Shown: positions 10,657-23,738, counted from the stretch's first letter. The stretch is 64,000 bases of DNA from Epiperipatus broadwayi (GCA_028023455.1 JAQFVV010000513.1:188001-252000); one strand, 5' to 3'. Program-made: numbers and translations. Notes: generated by a model not told the origin, from the sequence alone.

Positions 10657-13504
10657 ATGATCAGCTTGTTTTAATATCCTAGCATTATTTTTTATACTTA
10701 TATTCTTATGGATTAGCACCTGAGTCTATGCATCCAAAATATTGTTTATATAATCTGCTCCAAGCTTGACAAGAACTAAATAATTAGCCATCTATAATGC
10801 ACCACTTTCAAATCCTGTCACAAGGTTGAGTGCTCATTTTATTTTTGATCATTCATGATGATGAATGATTATTGTTTTTCTCTGTAATGCTGGTAAACAT
10901 AATTAATTTTTTTTTTTTTGCTGACCTCTCATGATCATCATTTTATTATATTATTCATATTCATTTATTCCTTTTATATTTTATAATTTGATTATTAATT
11001 GTAATTGATGATGATGACAGCCATAAAGCCATCATCCCAGTTTTACTCCTGAGATCATACCATAATAATATATATTATGGAACAAATCTCAAGTTAGTAA
11101 TATTAGCACTGTGAGTTTTTAACAACTGAATATTCCCAAAAGATTCCGGAGCCAAACATTTTATGTACAATAATTACATACTAGCTGGTATTAAAGCTTA
11201 AATATATTAACAATCAAATATATATGTATACAGTACCAAATCCTATAATGTACATTTCAAACATCTTACAATGGGTGGAGGTAATATCTCTCCATATTTG
11301 AATACTCCAAAATATATATGTAAATATTAAACATTATATAATATCCATATATATATATATGAATATATTTATACTCTTGTATGATTATATTTATGTCAAA
11401 CCAAACATTACATGTATTTATTTCTGTTTATACATTTTTAATGTTGTATTATACTTATTTCCTTTCATTTTAAGAAGTAAAAAATCCTTTTAACTTTTTT
11501 TTGCTCTCTAGCGTAGATAAACTGCATAATTAATATATAAAGCACGTCAGTTTTTATATATACTGCGGTGTATATGTGTATATATTAAAAAGTAGTGTAT
11601 ACATATGATGAAAAAAGCACAGATAACATTCAAATACTATAGCAAATTAAAAATTTAAAATGAATTTATTTTTACTTTTAAAATTTACAAACTAATAAAT
11701 TATTTAACGTCACAGATTGTCTCAGAATTTTAAAAGCCTATTACAGTTTTTGAAAATCTTTTAAAATGTATATAGAATATTTAAACTAAAAGAATATTTC
11801 TGGTCTAAAGTTTTAGAGTCAGATAACTTTTTTAATGCAAAGTAAAAAAAAAAATATTGAAGATGATATTTATTTAATAGAAATGTTTATTTTTAAAATT
11901 TAATATTTAAAAAAAAATTATCTGCTTTTCCTCATCTCTTTTTGTAATAAATTAAGAAAAACTTTTTAAGTACTGTATAAAAAATATATATTTTTTAATT
12001 TCAGAATTTACATAACATTTTCTTTTTTATTAATCAGAAAGAAGCACTACAGACATATATAATGATTTATACAAATTGAACCCGATTCATCTTGAAAGAA
12101 ATACATCTAAAATATTTAAAAGCATAGATTTTTAATATCCTGCCATTTCTTCCTCATCTTATATATATAGATTTAAATTTTTATCTTTATTATTCATAAA
12201 TTATTGCTAACAGCAATGCAAGAATATATTTATAAATATTAGCAAATAGCGGGTCAAAAATAAATGAAAAAAAAAGTGATTCAAAATTTTTAATGAAAAG
12301 TCATACAGACTTTAGACATAACAATTTATAGTTTTAACTTGTTCGGATCTTATTCAAAAATTCGAATCTCCATTTGCTAGGCAGATTTCATGTAAAAAAA
12401 AATGTTTGTGTAATCGGATTCAGTATTAAGAAAAAAGATATTAGCTTTCTAAAGCAAATTTATATTTTGTAAACTAAATTTACATAATTTCAAATATTCT
12501 AATGTGAAGATGTATATAATTTCTATTTTCATTTTCTAATTGAATTTTGTTTTATTTCATTGTAGAGATCAAAATTCAGCATTCTCATTTTACTAAAATA
12601 TGCCATGCGCACGATTAATAATGTTTATAAGCACTAAATAAGTACAATAAATAAATAAAGATCATGTGACATTGAACACTCTATTGGCCATTTGAAGTGA
12701 ATTTTTTAAAAATTTTATACATGTTGTTTAGCTAAAAGTCATTTATTATACTAGAGATTATCCAATAATGAATAATATTGCTGGAATACAATTTTCACTA
12801 CAGGAATATTCTTCAATTCAGAAGTCTTTGATTCTAAATCCTCCATTCTTATTATTGAAATAAACCACACAGGGAAGATACTGATTCTGATCATAGAAGG
12901 CAAACAAAAAAAAACAACTAAGGATACAGAAAGTCAAGGAATTAAAAATCAAAAATGAGTTTAGCAATGGTTGCTACACCAGCATATCACTTATTAATTT
13001 TTTATTCTGTTCATATGACGTCATTAACCAAACATTTTTTAAAGATTTTTGACCCCTTGCTTAATTGTAGCTTTCTACTGAATTTTATTCTTAAATCATA
13101 TGTCTCTCCCTTCAATCAAAAGAAATTAATATTACAACTCTTTAGAGATTATTTGAAATAATTTTTATACCATAAATAGCACTTGTTTTTCCCATGAACA
13201 TCTTACTCTTGAAAAGTTTATTATATAATGTGGTTTTATAAAGTTTGTTAATCTCTTTATTGTCTTCACATATCACAAGCATTTTATTATTACAGTGAAA
13301 TTTCTCGTTTTTCCAAATTTATCATATGTAAGTGAAATGAGGGACTTCCATCACTATGACATAAAAATTTCTGGACATTTTTTATTTAAAAATGAATGAC
13401 CCTCTTAAGTGGATGGAAAGTTAAACACTAAATATTTGCTAATATTAATGTTAGTTAATTTGTTGGTTATTATTATATAAATATTTGGTAATCTTTATTA
13501 TTTC

Positions 13505-13765
13505 TCAATTATTACTTATCCACTACAGATTGAAAGTCTCAATAAATTCAATCCAATTTCTCTAACATGTAGCTTCTTTTTTCCACACCACCCTGGAAAA
13601 TTTCTTTATCTCATCCATCCATCTTGCATTATTCTTTTTAGATTTTTTACAATTTTCTTTTTTTTTTGGGGGGGGGGATACAGTTTAAGATGTCCAGGTC
13701 AGTTCTGTTTGAATTTTTTAATTCTTTTAATAATGTCCATGATATCTCTTATTTTCACAAACAAT
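13505..13765 (-). mobile_element. Old RTE-type LINE 3' fragment, minus strand
   Basis: Read on the minus strand, several blocks match the C-terminal coding region of the 878-4074 element: the stretch around atccactacagattgaaagtc (LINE 3' end), the catccatccatcttgca block (RWMDE region) and a further block near aattcttttaataatgtcca. Divergence is high, there is an internal gap, and a run of G (about 13669-13678) interrupts the match. Confidence 0.55.
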
Positions 13766-13769
13766 AAAA

Positions 13770-14480
13770 TAAATTTAAATTGAAGATAATTATTTTTTTA
13801 TGTGGATGAATTTGATAAATTCAGCAATTATTTTGCTTCATAATTAATCAATTTTTTTTTAATTATAAGAGATCTTATTGTTATTATGTGTCTCTCTATT
13901 ATCAGTTTTAAGATAAGCCTAGACAAATTACCATCAGGTCAGCATTTGTCTTTGATATAATCTTTTTGCTTTAATTTTTAATGATACCATTTAAATGATA
14001 TTATAAACTTATTTATACTTGTTGTTCCAATCTTTACCAAATATTAACTTGATATGAACAGAAGAGAATTTTGATTCAGTATTTTAGTTAGAGAATATAT
14101 TCAATATGATAAAGAATAAAAGATTAATTTATAATGAAAAAAATCAATTACTTCTTATAAAAATTGTTGCTACAAGTGAAACTACAGGAAAAATTTATAG
14201 ATGGAAGTATATATTTGCACCATAATACCTTTATCTACAATATTTGGTTCTGATTCTTTATGCAAATAGGAAAATTTGAAAATAGTATAAAATCATATAG
14301 TGTGCTTTTAAAAAGTCAACGACTGTAGTGAGGGAGTAAAAAGTCTTTTATTGCTATTTTCTTGTGACATTTTATGAACACAATATGCAGAAGTTATACT
14401 GTGTACTAAGTTAAAATTTATAATTATTTTTATTAATTTCTAATTTTTAATATCTAAACTATATTTATGTGATGATATAT
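13770..14480. other. AT-rich sequence, nothing recognised
   Basis: No coding frame, repeat unit or RNA-like structure noticed. Confidence 0.5.
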
Positions 14481-14484
14481 ATAT

Positions 14485-14705
14485 AGTAAGATGGGCTACT
14501 CATTAACACATATCATTTAATAATGTGATGAGTTAATTGACATTTTAACTCTGAGCTTAAGATTAAAAAATACCACTGTCTTTCTTTTCAGCTGCCTGTT
14601 AGCTCTTGATTGAAATTATCAGTTGAATTTTTTTGAAAGCAAGATGAATGTGTGTGTGAATGCTTTTTATGTTTAAATAGATATATACAATCATGGCAGA
14701 CAATA
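14485..14705 (+). mobile_element. Isolated copy of the RTE 5' leader region
   Basis: Aligns with about 953-1125 of the full-length element: gatgggctactcattaacac against gatgggctgctcaccaacac, then ctctgagcttaagattaaaa, cactgtctttcttttcag, gaatgtgtgtgtgaatg and acaatcatggcagacaa. The endonuclease coding region does not follow. A 5'-only LINE piece is unusual, because incomplete reverse transcription normally removes 5' ends. Confidence 0.65.
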
Positions 14706-16980
14706 TTAAATTAGATTACAACAGATTGTAAATGATCTAGAAAGAGATGCATATTGCACACATACAAAGCAGTACATGTAAAATAAAACAATTAGCTAAA
14801 AATATGAATACTTATCTAGTTTTGATACAATGTGGACTGATTTTTATATTATTTTTTTCTTTAAAAAATCTCCAATTTTTGCTGAAAATTCATATCATAT
14901 GCACATGTGTAATATATGCATAAAATTATTAATTGAAGTTAACAGATCAAAAAATGGAACTGTCTTTTACAGGAAGTAAAGAAATTTTAGTAATATCAGT
15001 AATTTTTAAGTATCCATCCAGAAAATATTTGCAGTTAATTTAATACAAAAGTAATGGAAGAAGAGTGAAAAACAAACAAACAACAACAAACAAATTGCAC
15101 ACTCAACCAAAATTAAAAAAACCAAAAAAACAACTGAAATTCTTAAATAGGCTCGCTAAATATAGTTTTACATTATAACCATATATGTGACAATGAAAAA
15201 TATTATTCTAAACCATATATTTTCTGTTATCTCCAGCCTAGATTATAATATGTTGTAATATATATTTATTTCATTTAATTGTCTTAATATTTTTTATTAT
15301 ATTTACATTATTATTTATTTAAAACAAAAATTTATATTCTGTTGTATTAATTTTTATTTTATATGGCTAATGTTATAACAAAATATGTTTAATTTAATAA
15401 TATTTAATTTTAATATTTTGATAGATCTTGAAACATGAATTATTAATAAAATCTATCTGTATATTTTAAATATATGTGCATGTGTATCAATAAAAAATAC
15501 AATATTTTTAAAAACTTTAATAAAGTGTGGTATATACAATATATATTAATATGCTCTAAAATATTTATGTACCTAGAAGTAATATGAGCAAAATTTGGCA
15601 GAATATTTTTATTATTTGTACATTACTTTAGAATGATATACAGCATATAAATTATACATTCATTTGCATAAAATGGAATCATTTTCATCTGCGCTTAAAT
15701 ACTAGTCATAATTATTATATTTTTATAAGATATATATCATATGTTATGCAAATTCTTTTTTCCTCTTCTGTATATATGTTAATTAATACTCTTATATAAT
15801 TTTTTATTAATAAAGTTTATTTTATAAAAAGTAAAAAGACATGCAAAAAGAATTTAAAAGATAATTAAAGATAAATTTATATACAGTATGCCATTTTTTA
15901 TTATATACTTAAATTAGAAAAAGATGCTTAAGCAAAAAGTTCTATTATTTATTCCAAATGCCTTATAGCCGGTTTTTTTCTGAATATATATTCTTTTCTG
16001 TCATCTAAATTTATTTCGTTAATTTTTTTATTGAATTTTTATATATTTAATATCGGTGTATTTTTCTTTAGTTGGTAAGCACGTGTGTAAAATTAATTGT
16101 GAAGTACTGTATATTTATTTAGATTGAATTAATTGGGTCAAGTCTTATGATTATGGTATGGTTTGTGATAGAAAAGAATAATTATTTTTTTGTGTTTGTT
16201 GTGATATATATTATTTTGTAGATACTTTAATATCATTTATGATAATAATTATTTACTTTTAATAATAAACAAGTACAATTGAAAAGAGAAATATTCATTT
16301 TTTTACCATTTGTATAGCAGCATGAAGTTTGGCTTTAAAAACAATACTTATTTAAAATGCATCAAGGGTATATTTATTTAATAATGCTCATGTTTCTTTA
16401 TTTAAGAAGTACTTTTATAATTGCTTATCTTTTATTATGTATAACTATATGTTTTAATCAAATTCATTAGAATATTAAGGATATATATATATATATCAAG
16501 CATATTAATATAAAAATTATGTTACTAGAATGCTTTGCAAAAAAAAATATGAATGCATGTAATATACCCCTTGTAATTAAATATTTAGAATCTCACATTG
16601 TGCAAGTAACATTTATAATTACCTTTTTGTTTTTTGCTGACTTTTTTTTATTTATAAGTGAGATGTCTAGTAAGAATTGATTAAATTTAATTTCAGATAT
16701 TACATGGATTTTTTACTATTGTGATTTATTATATTGAAAATAAATATTAAGATTTAATGTAAATTAAACAAAAGATTTCAATTGTGAGAATGGTGGATTA
16801 CAAAAATTCTGGGCTTTTAGCTCATTGGTTTTGGAATAATTGGTTGCTTTTTAAAAATTTTTTAAAGATCTAATGTAAAGTAAATAAAACATTTTAATAT
16901 TACATAAATAAATTTCAGAATTTTAATAAAGCTAAGTTAAAAATTGCATTTTTAAATATACTTATTATATTTGACAGTGT
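14706..16980. other. Long AT-rich stretch with no gene seen
   Basis: A/T-rich DNA with short poly(A), poly(T) and TA runs. No frame with family resemblance. Confidence 0.5.
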
Positions 16981-16982
16981 AT

Positions 16983-17280
16983 ATATATTTACTCAGGTGT
17001 TACTGACCTCATTGAAAAAAATTAAAGACTGAAGTGGAGTTGGGTTGGACATATTTCTAAAAGAGATGATAATAGATGGACAATTGAAATCTTAAACTGG
17101 ATTCCAAGAGATTGTAAAAGACCCAGAAAGAGATCACATGTGAGATGGATGGTTGAAATAAGAAAGTGTGCAGGGGTGATTGGAGAAGAGAAGCTAAAGA
17201 ATGAAGAAGATGGATTGAACTTGGAGAGACCTTCACCCTGCAATGGATTGATAATGGTTGATGATGATGATATCTTTACT
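16983..17280 (+). mobile_element. 5'-truncated RTE copy with target-site duplication
   Basis: LINE sequence from 16994 to the (gat)n tail at about 17269 matches the last 275 bases of the 878-4074 element (ggtgttactgacctcattga through ggattgataatggttgat). Frameshifts break the reading frame. It is bracketed by atatatttact (16983-16993) and atatctttact (17270-17280), an 11-bp duplication with one mismatch. Confidence 0.8.
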
Positions 17281-18188
17281 GGAGCATCCTCTGAATAAAA
17301 ATATTTTTGATAGCATCACAATTAATTATAGTAGTTTTTTTTTAGCTTTATTAATAATTACTGTTTATTAATGTCAGAACACAAAAATGCAAGCCTTTGA
17401 ACTCAACATTTTTGTAATATATTTTTTTAAATGGTTGTTTTAACAATTTTTTAAAGATAATGTAAATATGCTTTTTTATTAAGCATTGCTGAGTATGTTT
17501 TTCATCTGAAGTATATTAGGGAATTGATAGACCATTAAAGCATGGAGGGCCTTGATGCCAAATTCCATATGAATCATTTTTGTGGCAGTTTCTGTAGCTG
17601 CATGGGAATCTATACTGTCAAATATATACTATATCACTGTACTTAAAAGCATACATATTGATTTTTTTTTCCAGAAATTTTTATTAAATGGTGGCATTAC
17701 TTTCTTTGCATAAATGTAGTGGTTGTGAATTTGACACATGATATAGGACAAATATTCATAGATTCACCTTTCAGACAACAGAGAAAATACAGATTTTATT
17801 TATAAGATAATAATATTCAATTTCATCATAAGTACAATGAATAAGGATAAGTTTTTCTAAGAATGTGATCATGTAAACACATTTATGTATGTACACCTCA
17901 TTGTATATTTCGATATGTATATGCGCTTTCTCACTTTATTATAACTGCAGTATTATAGGATTTTTATTATTAATTATAGTAATTTTAATCACAATTTGCA
18001 AAATAAATTGTATTATAAAAATGTGTATATTATATATACATAGCTAAAAATATTTATGCTGTATATATACATATATGCATGTATGTTAAAAATGTATATT
18101 CTACAGTCTTATTTTTTGTTAATTATTTTTGTTGATGTTTTGTATAATTTTAAAATTAAATTGTATCATAATTGTATATATAAACATC
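17281..18188. other. AT-rich sequence, no gene seen
   Basis: No recognisable element. Short palindromic TA-rich stretches near 18030-18080 only. Confidence 0.5.
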
Positions 18189-18577
18189 AAAAGCCTAAAG
18201 CTAAATGAGTCAATAAAATAATGAAAATTACCCCAAATTCACATCTCAAGCAGACTAGCCAAAAAATATAAACTCTTAAAACACAGCCAATGGTTTCACT
18301 GCTATAAACAGAGTTCACAGGTATAAAGAACTAAAAAATAACATATTTAAACTAAACATTACCCACAATTCCACTTACACCCCATAAACTCTTAATATTA
18401 AAATAACTTTTAAATAAGTTAATTGCTTCAGAATCATAAATTTTTAATAATAAAGATTTTTTAATTCTTCTTTTTATTTCATTTCTCGCAAAGAAGACAG
18501 TGAAACTATTGGTTATATTTTAGAGTTTACATTTTTTGGCTAGTCTGGTTGAATTGTAAATTTGGGGTGATTTTGAT
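18189..18577. mobile_element. Inverted-repeat MITE, copy 2
   Basis: Second copy of the element at 4954-5307, in opposite orientation. It starts aaaagcctaaagctaaat, matching the reverse complement of the copy-1 right end, and ends ggggtgattttgat, matching the copy-1 left end. The inner blocks (taaaataacttttaaataag and the accacccaat-type flank) also correspond. It is about 35 bases longer than copy 1 because of small indels. Confidence 0.75.
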
Positions 18578-18589
18578 TATGTATATATA

Positions 18590-18690
18590 ATTATTGTTAC
18601 AACTGCCTTGACAACAGGTTGAGATTATTGATTGTTATTGATATTGGGATTGCCTAAGTGTTGATTGTCTTTAATAATATATATACACTG
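18590..18690 (-). repeat. Dispersed repeat, shared with 48385-48455
   Basis: The minus strand reads caatcaacacttaggcaatc, ccaatatcaataacaa and cctgttgtcaaggc, the same order of words as the plus strand at 48385-48455. The family is unknown. Confidence 0.55.
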
Positions 18691-18699
18691 TATGTACAT

Positions 18700-19595
18700 G
18701 GTATAAACATTTGTATTATATATGTGCATTTCAAAACATGTTTGCATTAGAAAGAGCCTCATGTATATTTTTTTAAAAATTTGGAGTGTATGGGTATAGA
18801 TATTTCTGCAGCTAAGGTAAGTCAGTATAATAGTTTACAATTTTTTATTAATATAAATAGCTTGAATTTTTTCTTTTTTCTTTATTTGTGATTGTTATCT
18901 ATTTCTTTCTTTTATAAAAAAAAAACTGAATTATAAACAGTTAATGTAAAATTGGCATAAGCAGCATTATACTAAACCTCATCAAATCAGGTGTACCTAC
19001 AGTCTGAGATCTATCCACTAGATGGAGATATATTGCATACACAAATGACCAGAGAAATAATTAATCCATAAAGAATAAAGTGCTTTTATTTTTAATGCTT
19101 GAAAATATTTTCTTTAGCAAAGGAATAAAATCACAGCAATATAAGTCTAAAAGTAAAAACATAAAAACAATATATTTCATAATCAAATTCAGTAAAGAAT
19201 GAATATGCTTTGTTTCATACTTTATATAAGAAAGAAAAGATATAATGCATTAATGGGAAAAAGGAAATTGTATATATTTTAGTAAACTAAAAGTAATCCA
19301 TACAATAATCGTAATAAAAAATAAAAACATAATAAAAATATATTTAGCAATCAAACTAATGTAACATGAATATAAATATTTCAACAAAAAAACAAGTTAT
19401 TAGAAAGTAATTGACATCAATTGTTTCTATTTTTTCGTAAATGAAACATTTTTATTTTTTACACAAAATATGAATGTGAGCTATTCATTCTGTTTTTATT
19501 TATTTTGGTTGCTACTGTGTGTTTCATTTCTTTGGTAAATAAATAATTTTTAAACATTAGAAATGTGTACATTTATTTTTTATCGATTAGTCTGT
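18700..19595. other. AT-rich sequence, no gene seen
   Basis: Nothing beyond A/T-rich low-complexity runs was found. Confidence 0.5.
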
Positions 19596-19599
19596 TTTG

Positions 19600-20685
19600 G
19601 TGATGTGATGTGATGTATTGTGGCTTCTCCTTAAACGAAGTCAAGAATATCTCAGCAATTATGCCCAGATAAACCTGTTAGCCACTTTATTTTCCATTCC
19701 CCACTCTAAATTTTTCCATATTCTGCTCCATCCCATTTCCACAACATAATCTTTGTCAACTCTATAACCTTTATATCTAAATCCCCTTTATCTTTTCCCA
19801 AACCCAGCATAAAAACCAATAATTCACTTTCTGTATAATCACTTTTTTCATATTTATTCTTCCATAATTTCATTATATGTACCATTTCTGTTTTCAAGCA
19901 TTTACATTCAATTAACAAATGCCTAATATTTTCTATCCCTTCCTTACATAATTTACAAAATAAATCACCCATTTTTTTCCAGTTACATGTATATTCTCTT
20001 GTAGCTAAAGATCCCATTCTAGCCTTAAATAATAAACTACTTTCCTTACTATTATCATAAATTAACTCACACCTAATATTCTGTTTATTTCTATATATAT
20101 TTAAACTCTTTTTACTCTCCATACTATTTCTCCATCTATCTAACTCTCTATTCTTTATTAATAAATCTATTCTTTTATACCATTCCTTACTACTACAACT
20201 CTCAACAATCCTCTTAACACAATCATCCCATCTTTTGTACAAATATACTGATATAAATTCTTTATCCAAATCTTTTGCATACCACATTACCTTTCTCACC
20301 CATCTTGTTACCTGCCCTTTACTCATAACCCAATTAAATATTATTTTAGCTATTCTTTTATTATCCATAAACTGCAATCTACCAAACATTTTCATTTTAC
20401 TTTTTGAATCTCTCATATGAAAACTTGACCATTCCATTTCTCCTTGAATTGCCTCCCTTGCTGTCCATACATCTGCAACCAATGCATGTCTTCCTACTTC
20501 CCTTTGAACTTTTTCTAAGTAATTTAATACCCTTTACTAATACATAATGCATCATTACTATATGTTAACCCTGCTACTGCAACTCCCTTCCATATAATTC
20601 TAACTGCATCATATTTATTATATGAAAACATTGTTAATTTCTTTATCAATCCCTTTCTTTACTTCCATTATGTAGCTCCATCTGG
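19600..20685 (-). mobile_element. 3' part of a second LINE family (minus strand)
   Basis: On the minus strand a LINE C-terminal coding region ends in a 3' UTR of about 100 bases and a (catca)n tail (plus-strand gtgatgtgatgtgatgta at 19600). Upstream of the long ORF the protein continues in a different frame (MEVKKGIDKEINNVFI and RIIWKGVAVAGLTY), so the element has at least one frame lesion near 20535. Its overall pattern (thumb-like YS-x-DAL, EKVQREVGRHAL, RGEMEWSSF-type block) resembles LINEs I associate with crustacean and arachnid genomes; that association is from memory and is weak. A second piece of its 3' end is nested at 47903-48025. Confidence 0.75.
19706..20482 (-). pseudogene. LINE C-terminal protein with CCHC-type zinc motif
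   Basis: An open frame of 258 codons, surprisingly undamaged. Residues 1-70 (TAREAIQGEMEWSSFHMRD, then FGRLQFMDNKRIAKIIFNW) form the conserved post-reverse-transcriptase block of this LINE type. Residues 176-193 carry C-x2-C-x8-H-x4-C (CKLCKEGIENIRHLLIEC), a zinc-finger arrangement typical of LINE C-termini and thought to bind RNA or DNA. No polymerase motifs are included, so the fragment cannot act alone. The Met start is arbitrary, since family sequence continues upstream in another frame. Confidence 0.75.
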
Positions 20686-20689
20686 TCGG

Positions 20690-21920
20690 TAAATATCAGA
20701 TTATAGGAGCAGTTCATATTACAGTTTTTCAATGTGTGTTTTTGAATAGCACTTTTTTATGATTTATCTATTTAATACTCGTGTATAAAATCAAACTTTT
20801 TTTTTCTCAGTATTTATTTGTCATTTTCAACTAAATACAGAAATCAACCTTAGATGTCATCCAAGGATATTTGTTTGTTGCTTGCAATATTTGTGATCAA
20901 ATTATTTTATTTTTTAAATGACTTATCACATAATTATTTAAAAAAAATATTGGTTTAATCGTTTAATCGTACTAGCATGAAAATAAAGACAATTTTTTAT
21001 TAGAAAAATGTTTTATAAATATTTTTATATTTATTTATTAATAACAGATATTATAAAGCTATTTGTCTTTAATCAATAATAATGAAAATTATATGTGAGT
21101 TATTATTTTCAAAATGTCAAAACTAATAAAATTCAGTGCATATTTTTCAATTTATAAATAATAAAAATGTAGTTTATTCAAAATATTTTTAAAAAATTAT
21201 CCTCAAAATATTATTGTAGATTTATAAAAAAAAAAATTTATTACCAATATTTATTTTCATTATATGATGATTTTTATCGCTATGGACCTTAAATTTGACT
21301 TATGGTTATTTTTAAAATTAAATTAATCTGTTTGCTTAAATTTTTGACAGATAATATTTGTAAAATTAAAAGTTGTGATATAGAAGAAATTGTTTTTGAT
21401 TTATATTAGTTATAAAGTTAATTCAATATTGTATGACAACATCAAAGCTAACATTTCAAATAGAATAAGGAACCAAATTTTTAAAATTGGGAAAGGGAAA
21501 GTATATCATTTTTATTAAAATTTTATTTTCTATTTAATTATAATCTTCAGTTTATTCTACCAAAGTAGTAAATAACAATTATATTCTTAAAAACCCTTCT
21601 GATGATATCATATAGGACATATGGAAACTGGTTTACATTACAGATGTAACAAAAGCATTGATAGGGCTATATAAAATTGCACCATAAATATATGTTATAT
21701 TTTAGCAACAATTAAAACAGGAACACAAACTATAGTAAAATTATATTACATCATTGCATTTTCCATGCCCATGACCTAATGATAGTAATTATGAAATGCT
21801 TCATACTAATTTCAAATTCATGAAACAGTCTTAAAAGATTATATTCTAAAAGAGTTATAAAGTTTGCACAAAATGAATACCAAATATTTTTTTAAATAAA
21901 TATTTTTAAAAAAAATTAAG
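20690..21920. other. AT-rich sequence, no gene seen
   Basis: No element or gene recognised. Confidence 0.5.
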
Positions 21921-21922
21921 CT

Positions 21923-22192
21923 ATCATCATTATCATCCATTATCAATCCACTGCAGGATGAAGGTCTTTCCAAGTTCAATGCATCTTCTCTGAACTCTAG
22001 CCTTGCTTTTCCACATCATCCCTGCATCCTTTTTTTTAACCTATATATTGTTTTCAATTTCTTTTTATTACTCTGACATGCATCTCTCCGAACTCTCTGT
22101 ATTGTCTTCTGTTATGTGGTCCAAATCTCAGATCCATAAGTAAGAACTGGTAAAACACATTTATTAACAATCTTTCTTTTCAAATACAAATG
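21923..22192 (-). mobile_element. Truncated RTE-type LINE fragment, minus strand
   Basis: Begins with the reversed tail (atcatcattatcatcc) and the reverse complement of the LINE 3' end (atcaatccactgcaggatga). An internal deletion then joins to the YGSETW region (ccaaatctcagatccataag). It represents a somewhat diverged family member. Confidence 0.75.
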
Positions 22193-22199
22193 CAATTTT

Positions 22200-23600
22200 T
22201 TTTTCTTAATTTAAAAAATTTATATACAATTTTAATTCATGATCCTAAAAATCATTTCAATTTTGTTTTATTATTTGTAAAATTAAAACTTAGATTATAA
22301 ATATAAAAATGTGCAAATCAACAAATATCTAATGACTATACTTAATAAGAGTATCAAACTCACCATATAGTAGTGCAACCAATTGCAAGCTTTCATAGCC
22401 AATGGACACAGAAAAGTTTATGCATAAAATCCCTATCTAGTACCTACTCATCCAACATCTCCAGACTTGTTTCTAGCCTGTGGCTTTCATTAGTGTGGAG
22501 CTTTGTATGGAGAGTATCTTAACAGAATGTGTAAGCATATAAAAATGGTGATCATATGATGTTTTGATGGTTTCATGACTATACTTAATATTAACCATAA
22601 TCTTTTAAGCATTAATTACTGAAATATTAAAATTATATAATATATACATATAAGTTTTACAAAAAATGATTGTAAAATGTTTTGAATTATATAATATTCA
22701 GGTTGTATTTAAAGCTAACAGTTATTTTATGCTATACTGTATTTTAATGACTAATATATATTGTACCCTTTTGTTTAGGTTAGCATGGATTATTTCTAAC
22801 AATTTACTGAAAAATTTTAAATTTTGAAGTTGGATAGGAGATGATGTATGTTGTGTGTTAATATTCTTTGAATAATTTAGTAAAGGCAAGTAAAATAATT
22901 GATGTATAGTGTTGGGTTGGTATTTGTAAGAAAAAGTTAACTAAAAATCATTATAAGATTGTATGTTTGGGAGAATTGGCCATAATAAATACTGATTTAA
23001 TAAGTCTTATAAATAATAATTAGGGTAAATTTTAAAAGTAATGCTTTAAAGTTAAATGAATAGATTTAGTAATAATAATTGTATTTAATGGCTATATTTT
23101 AAAATCATTTGATTAAAAAATAATAATGTGGGAGAAAAGTGTAATTTTTTGGTTTTATAATATTAAAATAATTATTTTAAAATTGTGCTATAATAGTGAT
23201 TATGTAACATTTTATCAATTAAATTATTATTTTTAGTTCGATTTAAATTATTAGCACCTTATTTAGTTTTGTAAATCACGTGACGCACACCTGTGTTCGA
23301 CAATAGAATAATATTATCTGTTATAAATGTTAAATTGGATTTTAAAAGTGAATATAATAAATAAAATCAGATTTATGTTTTTTGTTGAAAATAAATACGT
23401 TAAGTTCAAAATAAAGGTAGAAATGGTAATAAATATTGAAATGTGATTTTTAAAAATTATTTTGGAGTCTTTAGTAAGTGAAAATAAAATGTGAAAATTA
23501 AGTAAGAATTGAATAATATAATAAAAATAAATATTTAGTAAATTATTATTAACTTTAACTTTAAACCAATGTTTGTGGTCCCGGATAATTTGAGGCCAGG
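22200..23600. other. AT-rich sequence, no gene seen
   Basis: No coding frame recognised. An E-box (CACGTG) occurs near 23277. Confidence 0.45.
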
Positions 23601-23604
23601 ATTG

Positions 23605-23738
23605 TTTAACGGACCAATCAAAATTGGAATCAGCTGGAGCATTTAAGAGCTGTTTACATTTTGGCAGACGATTATTGAGCTGTTATCTCATTCTACCGAC
23701 CTACTATTATAACATCGTTAATATTTTCTACAATTTCG
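23605..23738 (+). promoter_or_regulatory. Candidate promoter and untranslated first exon
   Basis: A less AT-rich block with a CCAAT box (23614-23618) and an inverted one (23623-23627), a weak TATA-like atttaag (23641), then about 70-100 bases with several CpGs ending at a good splice donor (TTTCG/GTAAAG, exon end 23738). The arrangement parallels the stronger candidate at 49041-49336, which also carries gaccaat. No ATG-led frame is seen in the exon, so the product is unknown. Confidence 0.3.

Larger units (their letters stand above)
8640..13500. other. Long AT-rich stretch with no gene seen
   Basis: Apart from the tandem duplications at 9207 and 10600, I see only A/T-rich sequence, short ATA/TA runs and short chance frames (60-67 codons, low-complexity Phe/Ile/Leu/Lys composition). 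Confidence 0.5.
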
